Position numbers and translations under genes: made by a program. Of a stretch of 64,000 nt of DNA, positions 27,000 to 36,098 are shown piece after piece. The stretch covers positions 1 through 64,000 of the forward strand of contig NZ_CP119567.1 in NCBI RefSeq assembly GCF_029277445.1, given 5' to 3'. The first letter of the stretch is position 1, and each line of letters opens with the position of its first letter. Under the pieces are notes generated by a model. It was not told the origin of the DNA and did no database searches. It saw nothing but the letters and a program-made list of their open reading frames with translations. The stretch is from Pararhizobium qamdonense (GTDB lineage Bacteria; Pseudomonadota; Alphaproteobacteria; Rhizobiales; Rhizobiaceae).

Positions 27000-28031
27000 A
27001 TGTATCGCCTGGATCAGAAACTCGCGCGCATTCGTGCCGGCCAATATACCCGCAACGACTTCATCATCGCCGACGCAAAAGACGGCGATATGGGACCAAG
27101 CATGACCTCATGTGGTCCCAAACGCGAGAAGGACGGAAGCTGGTCACGTCACTACACGCGCCCGGAATTTCTGGACAATATCCGCGCCGTCGTCGAGCAG
27201 GATATCGTCGATATCATGCTGACATCCGCGTCCAACATGGAAGCGCTAACCGACATGGGCGTCTTCCGCAACAGCGCGGTCAAACCGGCGATCCGCGCCA
27301 ACGATACGACGGATGTATGGGTCTGCCGCGGGGCCACGTATTCGAAACAGCCGTCCCGGCCTTTCCGCTCGGCATCGCTGTCGCGGGTTGCGACCGGTAC
27401 GGTCGATCCGGCACCGGGCGCCCCGATCACCGGTACGGATCTTGGCCTCTATTCCATCACCTTCAACAACGACCTTGACCATGATTACCATGCGCTGGAA
27501 GCGTTCACCGATTTTCGCGACGATGCCGCGCGCAACAATTTCAAATATTTCCTCGAGGTGTTCAACCCGAACGTCGATTCCGGCATCGATCCGGAACTGC
27601 AGCCGCATTACGTCAATGATGTCATGATGCGCTGCCTTGCGGGTGTGATGAAAGCGGATCGTCCGCAGTTCCTGAAGATCCCCTTCAACGGCGCAAAGGC
27701 GCTGGAGGAGCTTGCATCCTACGACCCGAGCGTCATTGTCGGCGTCCTCGGCGGCGGTGCCGGCACGACCCGCGATTGCTTCGAGCTGCTCTATCAGGCT
27801 GAAAAATATGGCGCCCGCGTTGCGCTCTTCGGCCGCAAGATCAACCTGGCGGAAGATCCGCTGGCCATGGTCCGGTTCATGCGCGAGGTCGCTTCCGGCA
27901 ATGTTTCACCAGGTGAGGCGGTCAAGGCCTATCACGGCCAGCTGGAAAAAGACGGCATTGCACCGCACCGTGATTTGTCCGCCGACAATCTCGTCACCGA
28001 AGCTGTCCTCAAGCCGGAACAGACAAAATGA
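27000..28031 (+). CDS. Class I aldolase-like protein (DhnA/DeoC type barrel)
   Basis: The 343-residue protein looks like a Schiff-base aldolase. Lys226 in the strand FLKIPFNGAKALEEL is the candidate catalytic lysine, and the phosphate-binding turns VGVLGGGAGTT and ARVALFGRKINLAEDPL follow as in DhnA/DeoC/LsrF-type barrels. The N-terminal segment DAKDGDMGPSMTSCG is distinctive. It lies between a sugar importer and a PfkB kinase and overlaps the kinase gene by four bases, which suggests cleavage of the phosphorylated form of the imported sugar. The specific substrate is unknown; a standard fructose-bisphosphate role would be only one possibility. Confidence 0.75.
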   Translation: MYRLDQKLARIRAGQYTRNDFIIADAKDGDMGPSMTSCGPKREKDGSWSRHYTRPEFLDNIRAVVEQDIVDIMLTSASNMEALTDMGVFRNSAVKPAIRANDTTDVWVCRGATYSKQPSRPFRSASLSRVATGTVDPAPGAPITGTDLGLYSITFNNDLDHDYHALEAFTDFRDDAARNNFKYFLEVFNPNVDSGIDPELQPHYVNDVMMRCLAGVMKADRPQFLKIPFNGAKALEELASYDPSVIVGVLGGGAGTTRDCFELLYQAEKYGARVALFGRKINLAEDPLAMVRFMREVASGNVSPGEAVKAYHGQLEKDGIAPHRDLSADNLVTEAVLKPEQTK

Positions 28032-29050
28032 GCAATGAAAGGCGGGGTATTCTCACCGGCGGTACATGGTGCGTGGATTACAACCGCAGTCTCAGCCATT
28101 GGCCAGCCGAAGACGGCCTTGCCGAGCTGTTTGAGGAGGAGCGCCATGGAGGCGGGTCGAGCTGCAATCTGGCGCTCGATATCAGGCAACTCGACCCGTC
28201 CATCCCGATCGAGACGATCGGTCTGGTCGGGAACGATGGCGACGGCCGCTACCTCAGGGAGGCCTCCGCCAAAGCCGGGATCGATATCAGCCAGATGGCG
28301 GTGACCGATGCTGCCGCGACGCATTTCTGCAACGCCTATGTGTCGCGTACGTCGCACCGGCGCACCCATATCTTTCATGCCGGTACGGCAGCACTCCTGA
28401 CGCCCGATCACTTCGACTTTTCGGCGACGCGCATGCGCTATCTGCATCTCGGCCTGCCCGGAGTGCATCGCATTCTCGATGCGCCGTGGAAGGATGAACC
28501 GAACGGCTGGGTCGCCGTTCTCAAGCAGGCGCGGGCCTCGGGCCTGATGACCAATCTGGAGCTTGCGAGCGTTGAAAAGGGGTTGATGGCTGCCCTGGTC
28601 GCACCCTGCCTCCCACATCTCGATTTCCTGATCGTGAATGATCTCGAGATCGGGGCGATCGCCGGCGTTGATACGTTGCGTGGCGACGCGACGGATCGTG
28701 ATGCCTGCGAACAGGCTGCCCGTGCCGTGCTGGAAAAGGGGGCCATGAAGCTGGTTGCCGTACACTGCCCGTCCTTCGCCCTTGTTGTGACCCGCGATGG
28801 TGAAAGGACCATCCTACCTTCCGTTGCGATCCCCGAGACTGAAATCATGGGCGCAAACGGTGCCGGCGATGCCTTTGCGGCCGGCATGCTCTATGGCATC
28901 CACGAAAGCTGGAGCACGAACGAGAGCCTGAGCCTTGCCCATGCCTGTGCTGCTGTCTCTCTGCGCAGTGTTTCCACCACGGGTGCCATCATGTCCTGGC
29001 GCGAATGCCTCGATCTCGCGCAACGCTGGGGCTCGCGTCCATTTCTGTGA
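28028..29050 (+). CDS. PfkB-family sugar kinase
   Basis: The 340-residue protein has the ribokinase fold: an N-terminal glycine motif (HGGGSSCNLALDIRQL), the GLVGNDGDGRYL region, and the C-terminal PfkB signature GANGAGDAFAAGML with the catalytic aspartate. Kinases of this family phosphorylate sugars or sugar phosphates with ATP. The gene overlaps the aldolase-like gene by four bases and ends the sugar operon. The likely sequence is import, phosphorylation, then aldol cleavage. A small CCCC-TTCA-GGGG stem lies at 29088-29099 in the gap to the convergent next gene. Confidence 0.88.
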   Translation: MSNERRGILTGGTWCVDYNRSLSHWPAEDGLAELFEEERHGGGSSCNLALDIRQLDPSIPIETIGLVGNDGDGRYLREASAKAGIDISQMAVTDAAATHFCNAYVSRTSHRRTHIFHAGTAALLTPDHFDFSATRMRYLHLGLPGVHRILDAPWKDEPNGWVAVLKQARASGLMTNLELASVEKGLMAALVAPCLPHLDFLIVNDLEIGAIAGVDTLRGDATDRDACEQAARAVLEKGAMKLVAVHCPSFALVVTRDGERTILPSVAIPETEIMGANGAGDAFAAGMLYGIHESWSTNESLSLAHACAAVSLRSVSTTGAIMSWRECLDLAQRWGSRPFL

Positions 29051-29113
29051 GGGTTTTTTTGGGCTGGAGAAATGCACACCAACGATGCCCCTTCAGGGGT
29101 ACCGCTGCGGTGA

Positions 29114-29467
29114 TCATTGCGAGGACGTCTCCGCAGGCTGGGCGCCATTATTTTTCCAGTGGTGATCGATTATATATCGCCCGTTGCTGACGATCCGCTC
29201 CCCGATCACGGGGTCCCCGCCCTCGAAGGTGTTGGGATCGCCACCGCAGAGTCGGACAAACAGCACCTGCTGGGCTGCAAAGGTGAAATAGTCGCGCTCG
29301 GTCGGGCGGATGTCTATGCCTGCCGAGCGCACCCTTTCAGCCATCTCCGCAGCGGCATCGTCGATCGCCTTGTAGATGGTCTCGAGCATGGCTTTCTCGG
29401 TGGTCTCCCGGATCTCCATAAACTGTCTTTGCTGAGGTGAGGGGGGTGTGCAACTTTTCTCGGACAT
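29114..29467 (-). CDS. Hypothetical protein, 117 residues
   Basis: I do not recognise this family. The product is soluble and rich in charged residues, with predicted helices (IRETTEKAMLETIYKAIDDA; AAAEMAERVR) and a C-terminal stretch PVIGERIVSNGRYIIDHHWK. There is no signal peptide or membrane segment. The start at 29467 has a good Shine-Dalgarno site (TAGGAGTTTTCC), and codon usage agrees with neighbouring genes, which supports a real gene. It converges on the kinase gene. The 194 bases upstream, to the lipoprotein gene, contain no other coding signal. Confidence 0.6.
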   Translation of the reverse strand: MSEKSCTPPSPQQRQFMEIRETTEKAMLETIYKAIDDAAAEMAERVRSAGIDIRPTERDYFTFAAQQVLFVRLCGGDPNTFEGGDPVIGERIVSNGRYIIDHHWKNNGAQPAETSSQ

Positions 29468-29661
29468 GGAAAACTCCTAAAGTGATTCCGCGACGGCTTG
29501 GGCCCGTTCACGGGGTGGTGAGCAGAATGGCCAGTTCTTGATTTGGCCGCCTCGGATGAGCGTTGTCCATCCGGCTTTCGACAGATCATGGTCTTGATCG
29601 TCATCTCTTGTATCGGCCTGGGTCGCTGCTTTTGCGAGGCCGGGCACACGCGCCGGGGAAA

Positions 29662-29949
29662 TCAGTATTCACCGCGTCTCCTTCTGATTTCCCTCAGCAT
29701 CCGCAGGTTCTCGCGCGCCTGCTCCGCGTTGATCAGCGCCTTTTCCTGATTGATGAGCTGCTCGCGGTCGCGGCGATGCTGCTGAATGGACATGCAGTCA
29801 TAGCGATCACGCGACCCGGAACACCGCCGTCTGTCGCCGTAATCGTCTGCTCCGGCCGTCGTGCAACTCGCCAAGGTCAGGAGAATCATGCCGCCTGCGC
29901 AGATCGGCATCAGGGTTTTCATCACAGGATTGGATTTCGTCATTGTCAT
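29662..29949 (-). CDS. Small putative lipoprotein
   Basis: The 95-residue product starts MTMTKSNPVMKTLM and has a lipoprotein signal ending in LASC (lipobox), followed by a charged helical tail (HRRDREQLINQEKALINAEQ; LRMLREIRRR) with two more cysteines near CSGSRDRYDC. It should be anchored in the periplasmic face of the envelope. ATG at 29949 is chosen because a lipoprotein signal then begins directly; the longer frame from 30093 would bury it. An element shared with other genes of this envelope region lies upstream at 30093-30119. Confidence 0.7.
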   Translation of the reverse strand: MTMTKSNPVMKTLMPICAGGMILLTLASCTTAGADDYGDRRRCSGSRDRYDCMSIQQHRRDREQLINQEKALINAEQARENLRMLREIRRRRGEY

Positions 29950-30092
29950 AGTTCTCTCAGGAAAGTTCATTTGAATGGATTGATCTCCGGTTCTCGCAGA
30001 CGCCGTACCGGCGGCCTTGCGCGTCCGCTTGACGATGGCTTTCTTGTCCTTCGCCAAGACTTCGGCACCACACGGCGAATTCTGCCGTGGCA

Positions 30093-30119
30093 ACGTTGTG
30101 ACAACATTGCAGGTTTCGG
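30093..30119. repeat. Copy 1 of a short element shared by three promoter regions
   Basis: TTGCAGGTTTCGG at 30107-30119 recurs exactly at 35396-35408 before the response regulator. On the minus strand the stretch reads CGAAACCTGCAATGTTGT and matches CGAACCCGCAATGTTGT before the gene at 34845-35153. All three lie upstream of genes of the same envelope region. Confidence 0.45.
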
Positions 30120-30138
30120 AAGGAGACTGAAAAAGGCG

Positions 30139-33100
30139 TCAGCGCGCCTTTTCCGCCGCGCGGCTGTCCGGCCCTTTCGGAAACAGCGAAGCGGCGCGCA
30201 TGCCGAAACCGTCGAGATAGGTCAGAACGACCGGAACGAAGACCAGCGTCAAAAGCGTTGAGGAGATCAGTCCGCCGATGACCGCGTGGGCCATCGGCGC
30301 CCGGGATTCTCCGCCTTCGCCCATGCCGATGGCCATGGGCAACATGCCGAAGATCATGGCGAGCGTCGTCATCACGATCGGTCTGAGACGGACGGCGCCC
30401 GCATTGGCGAGGCTGTCTTCCAGTGATTTTCCGGCCTGCCGCTCCTGGTTGGAGTAATCCACGAGAAGAATGGCGTTCTTGGTGACGAGCCCCATCAGCA
30501 TGATGAAGCCGATGATCGAAAACATATTCAGCGTCGATCCCGTCACCAGAAGTCCGATCAGGACGCCGATCAGCGAAAGCGGCAGGGTCATCATGATGGC
30601 GATCGGCTGGATGAACGAACCGAACTGGGAGGCCAGAATGATGTAGATGAAGATGATTGCCAGCGCCAAGGCCTGCACCGCATAACCAAGACTTTCTTCG
30701 AGGTTTTGCGCATCGCCGCCGAAAGAAACGCGGTAGCCCGCTGGAATATCCATCGCTGCGATGGCAGCGTCCAGGTCTTGGCGCACATCGCCAAGTGTTC
30801 GTCCCTCGACATTGCTGGAGATGCGGATTTCCCGCGACAGGTCCTTGCGGGTGATGGCATCCGGGGCCGTGCTTTCGACGACGTCGGCGACCTGATCGAG
30901 GAGTACCGTGATCGGTTTGCCGTCCGCGTCAGTGCGGTTGGTGGAGATCGTCAGGTTGCGGAGCTGGGCCGCGTCACGGCGGCCGGTGGCAGGAAGCCGG
31001 ACCATGACATCGTAGGATTCTCCGTCGGGTGCGTTCCAGACGGAGACGGCATCGCCCGCAACAAGGGGTCTCAACGTGTCGCCGATCATCGCGATGGAGA
31101 CCCCGAGATCGCTTGCCGCTTCGCGCCGGACCTTGACGGCCAGTGTCGGCCGTTCGTTCTCGATGGAAGACTCCACCTCCGTCGCCCCGGGAATTTTCGA
31201 AAGCGCAGAGGTGATCTGGCCGGATATCTTCCGCAATTGGTCGTCACCGTCGCCGAGTATGGAAAGCTGGAGCGGCTTGGCGGTCGCGCCGGCGTCCGAC
31301 TGGCTGACGGAAATCTTGAGACCGGCAATTGCCGAAAGCCGTTGGCGAATGGGTTCGAGCGCTTCGGCCGTCGTGATGTCGCGGCGGTCACCGGCAGTGA
31401 GCTGCACCGCGACGACGGCCTGGTTGAAACCGCGCGCGCCGCTGGCATTGATCGTCGAGTAGATCGTATCGACATAGCCGAATGCCCGCAGCGCCGTCTC
31501 GACCTGTCCGACCTTGGCCGTCATGTATTCCAGCGATGCTCCCTGGTTTGCTTCCAGAGAAATCGACACCTCGCCCTGGTCTGCAGGCGGCAGGAATTCA
31601 GCACCAATCATCGGCACCAGCATCAGGCTCGCGACAAATAGGGCAACCACGGCGCCGATCGTCGTCTTGCGATGCCCGAAGGTCCAGTGGATCAATGTCC
31701 TGTACCGGCCGGCAAGCCTTTCGAACCAGCGGTCGAAGCGCAGGATCAACCGGCCGAGCGGTCCGCGACGGGCATCCTTCTCCGACTGCGGATCGTACCA
31801 GACGCTGGAAAGCATCGGATCCAGCGTGAACGAAACGAACAGCGAGATCAGCACGGCGACAGCCACCGTTACGCCGAACTGCAGGAAAAAGCGGCCGATC
31901 AGCCCGCCCATGAAGGCGATGGGGAGGAACACGGCAACGATGCACAGCGTCGTCGCAAGCACGGCAAGACCGATCTCGTTGGTGCCATCCAGTGCCGCCC
32001 GCACGTGGTCCTTGCCCATATGCAGATGGCGCGTGATGTTTTCCCGCACGACGATGGCATCGTCGATCAGAATGCCGATCGACAGGGAGAGCGCCATCAG
32101 GGTCATGGTGTTGAGCGTGAACCCGAGGGCGTAGATCACCGCGAACGTGCCGATAACCGAGATCGGCAAAGTCAGACCTGTGATGACAGTCGAGCGCCAT
32201 GAATTCAGGAACAGAAACACGATCACCACGGTGAGGACGCCGCCCTCGATCAGCGTTCGCTGCACCTCGGAAACCTGTGCTGCGATGGCGCGCGCGTTGT
32301 CGCGGGTGATCTTGAGCTCGATGCCCTCGGCCTTGAGTTCGGAATTCAAGGCTTCGATCTCCTTGCGCAGATCTTTAGCGACGGCGACGGTATTGGCGCC
32401 CTGGACCTTGACGATATCCAGTCCAAGCGACGGCACCCCCTGATAGGTCGCCCGGCTGGTCACCTCGGCGCCTGTATCGACCACGGTCGCAACATCGGAA
32501 AGGTAGACGGGATATCCGCCGCTCTGGGCGACGATGATGCTGTTGAACCCTGCGACATCCTCGATCCGGCCCTCGACGGTGACGATCCGCTGGTTGATGC
32601 CGGATATCAGCGTGCCGGCGGCGCGGTCCTGGTTCTCGCGCCGGATGGCATCCATCACCGAGGCAACGCCGACGCCGTAGGCCTCCAGCCTGTCGGGATC
32701 GACGACGACGAGCATCTGGCGTTCGCTGCCGCCGACGAGCGTGATCTTGCCGACCCCGGAAATGACACTCAGGCGGCTGGTGATGACACGGTCGGCGAGC
32801 GTGGTGATCTCGGAAAGCGAGCGTTTGGACGACGAGACCGCGAGCGACACGATGGGTGCGTCCTCGGGATTGAACCGCGTGACCTGCGGGCTGTCCACGC
32901 CGTCCGGAAATCCGGCTTCGAGCCGCGCCACGCGGTCTCTGACCTCTTGCGCGGCCGCCTGGGAATCAACGTCGAGTTCGAACTGTACGACGACCACGGC
33001 GCGGCCTTCGTAAGATTCGGACGTGATCGTGTCGATGCCGCCGATCGTGTTGAGTGCTGACTCGATCGGCCGCGCGACCTCGCTCTCGACGGTTTCGGGG

Positions 33101-33264
33101 GATGCTCCCGTATAGCCGGCAGTGATGACCACGATGGGAAGGTCGGTCTCGGGGAACTGGTCGATGCCGAGCCGGTTGAACGAAAACAGGCCGATGACCA
33201 GGATGGTCACCATCATCATGGTGGCAAAGACCGGGTGCTTCACGCTGATATGGGTGAGGAACAT
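30139..33264 (-). CDS. RND-family efflux transporter, inner-membrane pump
   Basis: The pump has 1041 residues from ATG 33264, the normal RND length. It begins with the family N-terminus ([21 protein letters not shown]), has the two large periplasmic loops, and shows conserved membrane motifs: [14 protein letters not shown] in the fourth segment with the proton-relay aspartates, and [13 protein letters not shown] near the end. Such proteins export drugs, metals or lipophilic compounds by proton antiport. It starts four bases after the adaptor gene, forming a two-gene pump operon. No outer-membrane TolC partner lies in the window. The longer frame from 33492 antiparallels the adaptor and is not used. 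Confidence 0.93.
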   Translation of the reverse strand: MFLTHISVKHPVFATMMMVTILVIGLFSFNRLGIDQFPETDLPIVVITAGYTGASPETVESEVARPIESALNTIGGIDTITSESYEGRAVVVVQFELDVDSQAAAQEVRDRVARLEAGFPDGVDSPQVTRFNPEDAPIVSLAVSSSKRSLSEITTLADRVITSRLSVISGVGKITLVGGSERQMLVVVDPDRLEAYGVGVASVMDAIRRENQDRAAGTLISGINQRIVTVEGRIEDVAGFNSIIVAQSGGYPVYLSDVATVVDTGAEVTSRATYQGVPSLGLDIVKVQGANTVAVAKDLRKEIEALNSELKAEGIELKITRDNARAIAAQVSEVQRTLIEGGVLTVVIVFLFLNSWRSTVITGLTLPISVIGTFAVIYALGFTLNTMTLMALSLSIGILIDDAIVVRENITRHLHMGKDHVRAALDGTNEIGLAVLATTLCIVAVFLPIAFMGGLIGRFFLQFGVTVAVAVLISLFVSFTLDPMLSSVWYDPQSEKDARRGPLGRLILRFDRWFERLAGRYRTLIHWTFGHRKTTIGAVVALFVASLMLVPMIGAEFLPPADQGEVSISLEANQGASLEYMTAKVGQVETALRAFGYVDTIYSTINASGARGFNQAVVAVQLTAGDRRDITTAEALEPIRQRLSAIAGLKISVSQSDAGATAKPLQLSILGDGDDQLRKISGQITSALSKIPGATEVESSIENERPTLAVKVRREAASDLGVSIAMIGDTLRPLVAGDAVSVWNAPDGESYDVMVRLPATGRRDAAQLRNLTISTNRTDADGKPITVLLDQVADVVESTAPDAITRKDLSREIRISSNVEGRTLGDVRQDLDAAIAAMDIPAGYRVSFGGDAQNLEESLGYAVQALALAIIFIYIILASQFGSFIQPIAIMMTLPLSLIGVLIGLLVTGSTLNMFSIIGFIMLMGLVTKNAILLVDYSNQERQAGKSLEDSLANAGAVRLRPIVMTTLAMIFGMLPMAIGMGEGGESRAPMAHAVIGGLISSTLLTLVFVPVVLTYLDGFGMRAASLFPKGPDSRAAEKAR

Positions 33265-33268
33265 GGCG

Positions 33269-34354
33269 TTACTGACCTTCCACGATGACCGGTACGCCGG
33301 CAACGAGCTGCGGCAAGGGCGCAGACACGACGACATCGCCGGAAAACAGCCCTCTAACCTCGACCAGATCCTGATCGCTCCATACCGTTCCCAGCGAAAC
33401 CTCGCGTCTGCGCAAATATCCCTCCTCGACCTTGAGGACGAACGGGCCGCCGCTGTCGTGCCGGATCGCCGGCATCGGCAGTGCGATGACATTCTGCTGA
33501 TCGTCCACCCTCAGGACACCCGTCGTGAACATGCCGCCCTTCAGAAGCAGATCGTCGTTACGGATGGCGACGAAGACCCGGACGGCGCGCGATCCCGCGA
33601 CCGCGGTTGGCGCTATCCGCGTCACTTCGCCGGTGAACTTGCGGTCCTGAAACCCTTCGACGGAAAGCTCCACCGGCTGTCCGATCCGCACGCGCGGAAT
33701 CCGGCTTGTAGGCACACCCGCATCGACTTCCATGCGTTTTGGATCGACGACCGTCAGCAATTCGCCGTTGACCGGAATGGTCTGCCCTTGCTCGACAGGG
33801 CGAGCGGCGATCACGCCGTCGAATTCGGCATGAACCTCGCCATCGTCAAGCGCGAGCTTCGCATCTGCGACCATCGCCTGTTTGGACCGGAGCTGCGCCC
33901 TGAGATTGAGAACCTGCGCGTTCGCCTCGAGGCGGGATGCCTGCGAAGACGCGCCGCGATCCTGCAGGCTGATATTGCGCTGGAGAACGTTTTCGGCCAG
34001 TTCCAGCTGGGCAGCGATCGCCTCGAGTTCGGCTGAGCGGGCGGTCAGTGCTGAGTTCAGCCCCTCGGTGTCGAAGCGCACCAGCAGATCGCCCTTTTTG
34101 ACGACGTCGCCGATCTGCACCGGGAGCTCGACGATCGTACCGGCGACCCGTGCCGTCAGACTGGTCCGGCGGATCGGGGTGAGGGAGCCGGATATCCGCA
34201 CCTCGCTGCCGATGTTGCGTGGAACGACTGTGCTGACATCGACGCTGGCCAGTTCCACCGGTCCGCCTGGCGCGGTCTGTGGAAACGCTTTGCCTGCAAA
34301 GCCGGCACCGAGGATCAGCATGACTGAAAAGATAATGGGTCTGGTCGGGAGCAT
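33269..34354 (-). CDS. RND efflux periplasmic adaptor (membrane fusion protein)
   Basis: The 361-residue protein has a signal peptide ([21 protein letters not shown]) and the adaptor architecture: lipoyl half-motifs ([26 protein letters not shown] and [15 protein letters not shown]), an intervening coiled-coil hairpin (about residues 100-170), and a beta-barrel domain ending in [11 protein letters not shown]. It bridges the inner-membrane pump to an outer-membrane channel. It precedes the pump gene with a four-base gap. The Shine-Dalgarno site before ATG 34354 is weak. Confidence 0.9.
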   Translation of the reverse strand: MLPTRPIIFSVMLILGAGFAGKAFPQTAPGGPVELASVDVSTVVPRNIGSEVRISGSLTPIRRTSLTARVAGTIVELPVQIGDVVKKGDLLVRFDTEGLNSALTARSAELEAIAAQLELAENVLQRNISLQDRGASSQASRLEANAQVLNLRAQLRSKQAMVADAKLALDDGEVHAEFDGVIAARPVEQGQTIPVNGELLTVVDPKRMEVDAGVPTSRIPRVRIGQPVELSVEGFQDRKFTGEVTRIAPTAVAGSRAVRVFVAIRNDDLLLKGGMFTTGVLRVDDQQNVIALPMPAIRHDSGGPFVLKVEEGYLRRREVSLGTVWSDQDLVEVRGLFSGDVVVSAPLPQLVAGVPVIVEGQ

Positions 34355-34425
34355 GGACGGTTCCGCACAAGGAGGTGTTTGGGAGGGTCTTTGGCCGGTT
34401 GGCTTTTATGCCTGACAATCAAGCA

Positions 34426-34490
34426 CCTCTGCGCCACCCGCCGCGTATGCGGGACTGGAGGAGCCCGCCTCACGGAAGATGGCGCAGAGG
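34426..34490. repeat. Inverted repeat between EF-hand and efflux genes
   Basis: CCTCTGCGCCA (34426-34436) and TGGCGCAGAGG (34480-34490) are perfect 11-bp inverse copies enclosing a G+C-rich loop with further short symmetry (CCGC/GCGG). It lies just behind the EF-hand gene and before the adaptor gene on the minus strand, so it may end or modulate transcription between them. Confidence 0.5.
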
Positions 34491-34514
34491 CAACGTGATT
34501 GCCAGTCTTGGATC

Positions 34515-34799
34515 TCAGCCTTTCAGCTTGGCGGCCTCAGCCAGCGCGGCGTCCATCTCCGCCTTTGACAGGAAACCGTCCTTGTCGGTGTCCAGAGCGT
34601 CGAAATACGTTACCAGGATCGCATTCGCCTTGGCCTCTTCCCCGTCGATCTTGCCGTCCTTGTTCGTGTCCATGCCGGAAAATGCCTTGTCGATCATCTC
34701 CTTGTCGCCAGGTTTTTCATCGACAGGTTTTTCCTGCGCGATGGCTGGGGCGAAAGTGACGGCCATCAAGGCGGCGGCAGTTGCGAGCAATGTTTTCAT
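34515..34799 (-). CDS. Exported EF-hand calcium-binding protein
   Basis: The 94-residue protein has a signal peptide (KTLLATAAALMAVTFAPAIAQ) and two EF-hand loops, DTNKDGKIDGEE and DTDKDGFLSKAE, each with the alternating acidic ligands of calcium sites. It is probably a periplasmic calcium binder or sensor. ATG at 34799 is preferred over 34808 because AGGA lies at a proper nine-base distance from it. It sits upstream of the efflux operon on the same strand, near a two-component system, and calcium- or metal-linked envelope regulation is plausible but unproved. Confidence 0.85.
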   Translation of the reverse strand: MKTLLATAAALMAVTFAPAIAQEKPVDEKPGDKEMIDKAFSGMDTNKDGKIDGEEAKANAILVTYFDALDTDKDGFLSKAEMDAALAEAAKLKG

Positions 34800-34844
34800 G
34801 TCATTCATTCCTGTGTTCCAAGTCTTACCTTTGTTTTCGTCTTC

Positions 34845-35153
34845 TTAGCGCCAGTCGCGGCGGTGGGGCCGTCTGTGATCCCAGCGGTCGTCACGCCATG
34901 AGCGGCGGTCTTGGTGCCAGTCCCGTCTATCCCTGTGGGCAGCACCTCCAATAAGGCCGCCGGCGACCGCTCCGCCGATGACGGCGCGGGGGTCGCCGTT
35001 CGAGGCGAGTGCGCCGCCGAGCATACCGATGCCGATCCCGAGCGCGATGGCGCGTTCCTTCTTTCCGGCTTCGGCAATGTCCGGAGCCATCAGCGACAAG
35101 GCAAGCGCCAGAGCCAGGGCGGGCCTGCCGTACAATTTCATTCCTGTGTTCAT
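34845..35153 (-). CDS. Small exported glycine-zipper protein
   Basis: The 102-residue product has a signal peptide (ALALALALSLMAPDIAEA), then a glycine-zipper segment (ALGIGIGMLGGALASNGD; VIGGAVAGGLIGGAA) and a tail rich in Arg, Asp, His and Trp (HRDRRDWHQDRRSWRDDR). Glycine-zipper proteins are usually envelope-associated and insert in or line the outer membrane. The ATG at 35153 follows GGGAGAATAAG. A copy of the shared promoter element lies at 35231-35253 upstream. It is divergent from the response regulator gene. Confidence 0.72.
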   Translation of the reverse strand: MNTGMKLYGRPALALALALSLMAPDIAEAGKKERAIALGIGIGMLGGALASNGDPRAVIGGAVAGGLIGGAAHRDRRDWHQDRRSWRDDRWDHRRPHRRDWR

Positions 35154-35230
35154 CTTATTCTCCCGTGCGCCAGACAAATGGCGCGGTTTCGGTCCGGCGC
35201 ATGGCCGGACTTCCACAGTCGGGGACCGAC

Positions 35231-35255
35231 ATTGCAACAACATTGCGGGTTCGAA
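35231..35255. repeat. Copy 2 of the shared promoter-region element
   Basis: On the minus strand this reads CGAACCCGCAATGTTGTTGC, upstream of the glycine-zipper gene, and matches the sequence upstream of the lipoprotein gene at 30093-30119 over GCAATGTTGT plus the flanking CGAA and CC. Confidence 0.4.
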
Positions 35256-35395
35256 ATATCACCGCTAATTTTCGATAGCGAGCTGCAGATGATCTAAAAG
35301 CTACGGAAAATCCGATGTTTAACAGGAAGCCCTTGCCTGCTCGCCAGCGTTGATACAGGCTTACCGGCACTTGCACGGAGCGCTGGTAAGCGGCG

Positions 35396-35408
35396 TTGCA
35401 GGTTTCGG
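35396..35408. repeat. Copy 3 of the shared element, before the response regulator
   Basis: TTGCAGGTTTCGG at 35396-35408 is identical to 30107-30119 and ends just before the Shine-Dalgarno sequence of the response regulator gene. Its closeness to the start codon suggests either autoregulation or a 5' untranslated element. Confidence 0.4.
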
Positions 35409-35423
35409 CAGAGGAGGGTGACG

Positions 35424-36098
35424 ATGCGATTGCTGCTGGTGGAGGACGAGCCCGAGATGGCTGCCGCGATCATCACCGTCCTGTCGAAACACGGCAATAT
35501 CGTCGATCACGTCCCGACCATCGAGCAGGGTCGCGAAGCCCTGAAGGAGGGTGTTCACGAAGCCGTTCTGCTGGACCGCCAGCTGCCGGACGGCGACGGC
35601 ATGAGCCTTCTCTCGGACATGCGCCGCACAGGCGACACGACGCCTGTCATCATCCTGACGGCGCACGACACATCCAAGGACCGCGTCACAGGTCTGGACG
35701 AGGGCGCCGACGACTATATCGGTAAGCCATTCGTGGCGGAAGAGTTGCTGGCGCGGATCAGGGCGGCGGCACGGCGGGCTTCCAACTACGCCTCCAACAT
35801 CGTCTCCGAAGGCAATCTGTCGATGGATATCAGCACTCTGCAGGTTCTGGTCGGCGGCACCAATCTCGACCTCCCGAGACGGGAGGCACTTGCGCTGCAA
35901 ATCCTCATCAGACGGTCCGGACGTACCGTCATGCGGCCTTCGCTCGAGGAGGCGGTGTACGGCTTTGCTGACGAAATACAGTCCAACGCCCTGGACAGCC
36001 ATATATCGCGGCTGAGGAAACGGCTGGCCGACGCCGGTGCCGAAGCGATGATCCACACGATCCGGGGTGTCGGATATATGCTCAAGGGGGCCGAGTGA
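35424..36098 (+). CDS. OmpR-family response regulator
   Basis: The 224-residue protein has a receiver domain with the acidic pocket VEDEPE (residues 6-11), phospho-acceptor Asp51 in VLLDRQLPDGDG, and the conserved lysine in YIGKPFVAEELLARI. A winged-helix output domain follows, with the recognition region SNALDSHISRLRKRL and the wing IRGVGYML. ATG at 35424 is six bases after GGAGG and is chosen over the GTG at 35418. The stop overlaps the kinase start (GTGA). It is divergent from the glycine-zipper, EF-hand and efflux genes, which are its likely regulon. Confidence 0.93.
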   Translation: MRLLLVEDEPEMAAAIITVLSKHGNIVDHVPTIEQGREALKEGVHEAVLLDRQLPDGDGMSLLSDMRRTGDTTPVIILTAHDTSKDRVTGLDEGADDYIGKPFVAEELLARIRAAARRASNYASNIVSEGNLSMDISTLQVLVGGTNLDLPRREALALQILIRRSGRTVMRPSLEEAVYGFADEIQSNALDSHISRLRKRLADAGAEAMIHTIRGVGYMLKGAE

